Assembly: GCF_900217795.1 (NCBI RefSeq)
Contig: NZ_OBMQ01000012.1
Span: 56,273 to 120,272 of the forward strand
DNA length: 64,000 nucleotides
Origin: Ureibacillus xyleni
GTDB lineage: Bacteria > Bacillota > Bacilli > Bacillales_A > Planococcaceae
Direction of reading: 5' to 3'
The position numbers and the translations under genes were made by a program. The notes below the pieces were generated by a model, which ran no database searches, was not told the origin of the DNA, and was given only the letters and a program-made list of their open reading frames with translations. Below are positions 62,015 to 64,000 of this stretch, piece after piece (position 1 is the first letter of the stretch; every line of letters starts with the position of its first letter).

Positions 62015-62539
62015 ATCATTTACTCCCTGAGGTTTGCCGGTAATAATATTAGCTATCTCTTCTACGGTCATTGTCGAGTTTAACTTGAATTGCCCTTTCT
62101 GAATGGACTTCGCATATTCAGGTTGAGCTAAAAAAAGTTCCATTTCAACACTATTGTTTATTATTCCTAAATCTTTCAACTTTTGAGCAACCTCTGCGGA
62201 TGTAAGACCTGAATAAATATAAAGTGTTTCCGTTATGATTTCATCACTTTTTTCGGTAGTAGGACTTTCTTGTTGTGGCTCCTTTGCTTCATTTTTTGTA
62301 TCAGCTGTTGTTTCTTTTGTTTGAACAGTTTCTGAATTTTGTTTTGTTTGCTTAGCTTGTCTTAACTTTTCATTTGCCTGTTCTAACTGCACTTCAAGTT
62401 CGGCAATTTGTTTTTTATATTGTTGGATATTATCTTCTTTGGAAGAGATAAAAGGAATATTGTATTGATTGGTTATTGTCAATATCGCTCCTATTAAAAA
62501 GCAGGCAATACCAAAAGCGCGTACGGAAGATCTCTTCAT
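62012..62539 (-). CDS. Membrane protein with coiled coil and MltG/YceG-like domain
   Basis: 175 residues. One N-terminal membrane helix (about 7-25), a coiled coil (about 38-68), a polar Thr/Glu/Lys linker and a C-terminal module (about 107-170; YSGLTSAEVAQKLKDLGIINNSVEMELFL) like the small domain found at the start of MltG/YceG lytic transglycosylases. The catalytic part of MltG is absent, so it probably binds the wall. It overlaps its upstream neighbour by 4 bp. Confidence 0.72.
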   Translation of the reverse strand: MKRSSVRAFGIACFLIGAILTITNQYNIPFISSKEDNIQQYKKQIAELEVQLEQANEKLRQAKQTKQNSETVQTKETTADTKNEAKEPQQESPTTEKSDEIITETLYIYSGLTSAEVAQKLKDLGIINNSVEMELFLAQPEYAKSIQKGQFKLNSTMTVEEIANIITGKPQGVND

Positions 62540-62955
62540 CTGTTGCCTCCATTTTGTAAAATGCTTTGAATTTGCTCGTTTGACAGTGTTGACATTTTAC
62601 TTATTTCGTCAATTGGATAGCCTTGTTTATTTAGTGCAATAACTTGTGCGACAAGAATTTCATTTATTTGCGTCTGTTTTGTTTGACTTGTTTTAAAAGA
62701 TTTAGTTGGAACTTGTTGCTTATAGGTGTCCATCTGTTTTTTTGTCGAAACAGGGGATTTAACGTTAAAATTAGGTTCTAATAGAAGTTCTTCTTCAACG
62801 ACTTTTAAACGTTTTTTTAGTGCATTTGTTTCTTGATAAATGCTAATAGAAAGATCTTCTAGTTCCTGTTCCACTTTTTTGGCAGAGTCTTTTAGAAAAA
62901 AGGACAGAAAAATACAAATTATTCCGATTATCATTAAAATAGTTGATAGTTCCAC
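62536..62955 (-). CDS. Membrane-anchored coiled-coil protein of unknown function
   Basis: 139 residues from a GTG start after AAAGGA. An N-terminal membrane helix (about 3-20), a coiled coil (about 25-60) and a C-terminal helical pair (GYPIDEISKMSTLSNEQIQSIL) reminiscent of a DNA-binding or CUE-like fold. It shares an operon with the MltG-like protein (4-bp overlap). The pair lies where yqzC/yqzD lie in B. subtilis. Confidence 0.7.
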   Translation of the reverse strand: MELSTILMIIGIICIFLSFFLKDSAKKVEQELEDLSISIYQETNALKKRLKVVEEELLLEPNFNVKSPVSTKKQMDTYKQQVPTKSFKTSQTKQTQINEILVAQVIALNKQGYPIDEISKMSTLSNEQIQSILQNGGNR

Positions 62956-63045
62956 TTTGTCGTTCCTTTCATAAAAAACATTTTTACTTATTTTATCATA
63001 TGGAAAGTTATTAATAAATCATGCTAGATTTTTTTTTTTGATTTA

Positions 63046-63054
63046 TGTTATAAT
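63046..63054 (+). promoter_or_regulatory. Extended -10 promoter of rpmG
   Basis: TGTTATAAT: TGn before a perfect TATAAT, following a run of Ts; 62 bp before the start codon. Confidence 0.65.
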
Positions 63055-63116
63055 GATTTAGTCGTATAAATCATGCTCAAGAATAAAAGTACACATATAG
63101 AGTGGGAGGGTTAATA

Positions 63117-63266
63117 ATGCGCGTAAACATTACATTAGCTTGCACAGATTGTGGCGAACGTAACTACATCTCTAAAAAGAACAAACGTAACAATCCTGAG
63201 CGTTTAGAACTTAAAAAATATTGCTCTCGCGAGAAGAAATACACTCTTCACCGTGAAACAAAGTAA
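63117..63266 (+). CDS. rpmG: 50S ribosomal protein L33
   Basis: 49 residues ([20 protein letters not shown]...LHRETK). The N-terminal CxxC (Cys9, Cys12) is present, but of the second pair only one cysteine remains (KKYCSREKK). The zinc ribbon is therefore incomplete, between the zinc-containing and zinc-free types; the zinc-free form is the one used under zinc starvation. The ribosome site is GGGAGGG. Position before yqgN matches rpmGA of B. subtilis. Confidence 0.93.
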   Translation: MRVNITLACTDCGERNYISKKNKRNNPERLELKKYCSREKKYTLHRETK

Positions 63267-63277
63267 TAAGCATTTTT

Positions 63278-63306
63278 GCCAAAACCACTTGTGGTTTTGG
63301 CTTTTT
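63278..63306 (+). terminator. Terminator of rpmG
   Basis: Perfect GCCAAAACCAC/GTGGTTTTGGC stem with five Ts. Confidence 0.95.
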
Positions 63307-63335
63307 ACTTATTGAAGAGGGAATGGTGAATATCC

Positions 63336-63935
63336 TTGAATAAACGCGAATTACGTCGAAAAATTAAACAACAACTTGAAAATATGTCAGAAAATCTGTA
63401 TCAGCAGTCTTCTTTAACAATCAAAGATAAATTATTAAAAGAGCCTTCTATTATAGAAGGAGATACGATTGCTATTACGATCTCAAATAATAGAGAAGTT
63501 GATACGACTGGTATCATTGAATCTCTATGGAAACAGGGAAAAAGAGTAGTGGTTCCAAAATGTAATTCTATAAATCGAACGATGCAATTTTATAAAATTG
63601 AGAATTTTAATCAACTTGAAATCGTATATATGGATTTGCGAGAACCAATTCCACAAATAACAGAGCTTGTTTCTGCTGAACAAATAGATTGTATGATCGT
63701 GCCAGGAATCGTCTTTGACAAAAGCGGATACAGAATTGGTTATGGCGGAGGATATTACGACCGTTATTTAGAAAAATTTAAAGGGAATGTTATTTCTCTA
63801 GCGTTTCATAATCAATTGGTTGATATGGTACCAAGAGATCCACATGATCTACCAGTTAATCTAATTGTTACTGAACAAAACAGAATTGATTGCATCCAAA
63901 ATCGAGGTAGTGTCAAAACTTCTATGAAAAATTGA
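63336..63935 (+). CDS. 5-formyltetrahydrofolate cyclo-ligase (YqgN)
   Basis: 199 residues from a TTG start six bases after GGTGA; no ATG or GTG in frame fits. KRELRRKIKQQL at the N-terminus and the ATP/substrate motif VPGIVFDKSGYRIGYGGGYYDRYL are diagnostic. It converts 5-formyl-THF to 5,10-methenyl-THF using ATP. It follows rpmG after a terminator, so it has its own weak promoter or is fed by readthrough. Confidence 0.92.
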   Translation: MNKRELRRKIKQQLENMSENLYQQSSLTIKDKLLKEPSIIEGDTIAITISNNREVDTTGIIESLWKQGKRVVVPKCNSINRTMQFYKIENFNQLEIVYMDLREPIPQITELVSAEQIDCMIVPGIVFDKSGYRIGYGGGYYDRYLEKFKGNVISLAFHNQLVDMVPRDPHDLPVNLIVTEQNRIDCIQNRGSVKTSMKN

Positions 63936-63988
63936 AAAACACAAGGTATTGGGCGATAAGTACTCTCCGAACGAGGGGACAATCGCTC

Positions 63989-63994
63989 TTGACA
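63989..63994 (+). promoter_or_regulatory. -35 element at the right window edge
   Basis: A consensus TTGACA; its -10 would lie beyond the window, so the next gene probably starts there. A GCGAT/ATCGC inverted repeat lies just before it. Confidence 0.35.
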
Positions 63995-64000
63995 AACATT

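Noticed and set aside
63950..63988. Possible structured RNA at the right edge
   Set aside because: Only a GCGAT/ATCGC pair closes it and the inner pairing is poor; the window ends before it could be judged.
1..64000. Mobile elements, prophage, CRISPR, tRNA and rRNA
   Set aside because: No transposase, integrase, regularly spaced repeats, tRNA-like folds or rRNA sequences were found; base composition is uniform and gene order follows the conserved Bacillus backbone.

Overview
This is a 64 kb stretch of low-GC chromosome from a spore-former-type member of the Bacillales (Firmicutes). Strong G-rich ribosome binding sites, frequent TTG/GTG starts, sigma-A type promoters, a Trp T-box, a Zur box, a cre site and PhoP-type repeats all point there. 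The gene order trmK-yqfO-ispH-yqfQ-cshB-nfo ... zur ... yqfW-ispG-yqfZ ... sodA ... pbpA-pst ... rpmG-yqgN follows the yqf/yqg region of Bacillus subtilis. The accessory genes between those anchors differ; a Lysinibacillus/Planococcaceae-like host is my inference. I see no insertion sequence, prophage, tRNA, rRNA or CRISPR array.

Layout. 1-2 kb: end of trmK, nif3-like yqfO, a small membrane protein. 2-7 kb: a C4-dicarboxylate module (transporter dctP and binding protein dctB leftward, two-component dctSR rightward), with a consensus cre site in the dctP leader and a 30-bp tandem duplication in the signalling helix of DctS. 7-11 kb: yqfQ, ispH, cshB, nfo. 11-14.5 kb: two tandem PBP4-type carboxypeptidases. 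14.5-17 kb: yqfT, then the zinc locus znuC-znuB-zur behind a Zur box. 17-22 kb: a cobalamin riboswitch followed by btuF, cobU, cobS, a CobC-like phosphatase, a second degenerate CobU-like protein, cblT, cblS (alpha-ribazole salvage) and an IsdG-type haem monooxygenase. 22-31 kb: cystine transporter, an alpha/beta hydrolase without its nucleophile serine, a PAS/GAF/GGDEF/EAL protein, a lipoprotein, a 46-codon ORF, yqfW, ispG, yqfZ and a DUF1189 protein. 31-40 kb: DUF456 protein, sodA, small proteins, patatin, pyridoxamine-oxidase-like protein, Ste24-type protease, a MetE-like protein with a palindrome-rich promoter, an unrecognised 314-residue protein, a LysE exporter and a phosphatase.

40-47 kb holds a membrane protein, then a two-component system and a three-gene ABC-2 transporter with the same architecture as the linearmycin-resistance lnrJKLMN cluster. 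An 18-bp direct repeat with 22-bp periodicity lies in front of the transporter operon. 47-59 kb: two similar ECF sigma/anti-sigma pairs flank pbpA, the pst-phoU phosphate operon and a Trp T-box-controlled trpE-trpG pair. The first sigma gene has a canonical ECF promoter and pbpA has a close match to it, suggesting a local cell-envelope stress regulon. 59-64 kb: glutathione peroxidase and MFS exporter divergent from a LysR regulator, two small coiled-coil membrane proteins (one with an MltG-like domain), rpmG and the 5-formyl-THF cyclo-ligase.

The most interesting items are the cobalamin/alpha-ribazole cluster with two complementary-degenerate CobU homologues and a terminal haem monooxygenase, the sigma/anti-sigma pair whose membrane partner carries a CXXC-N20-CXXC module, the Ser-to-Asn alpha/beta hydrolase, and the DctS linker duplication. 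Everything here rests on reading the sequence. No database or structure search was run.
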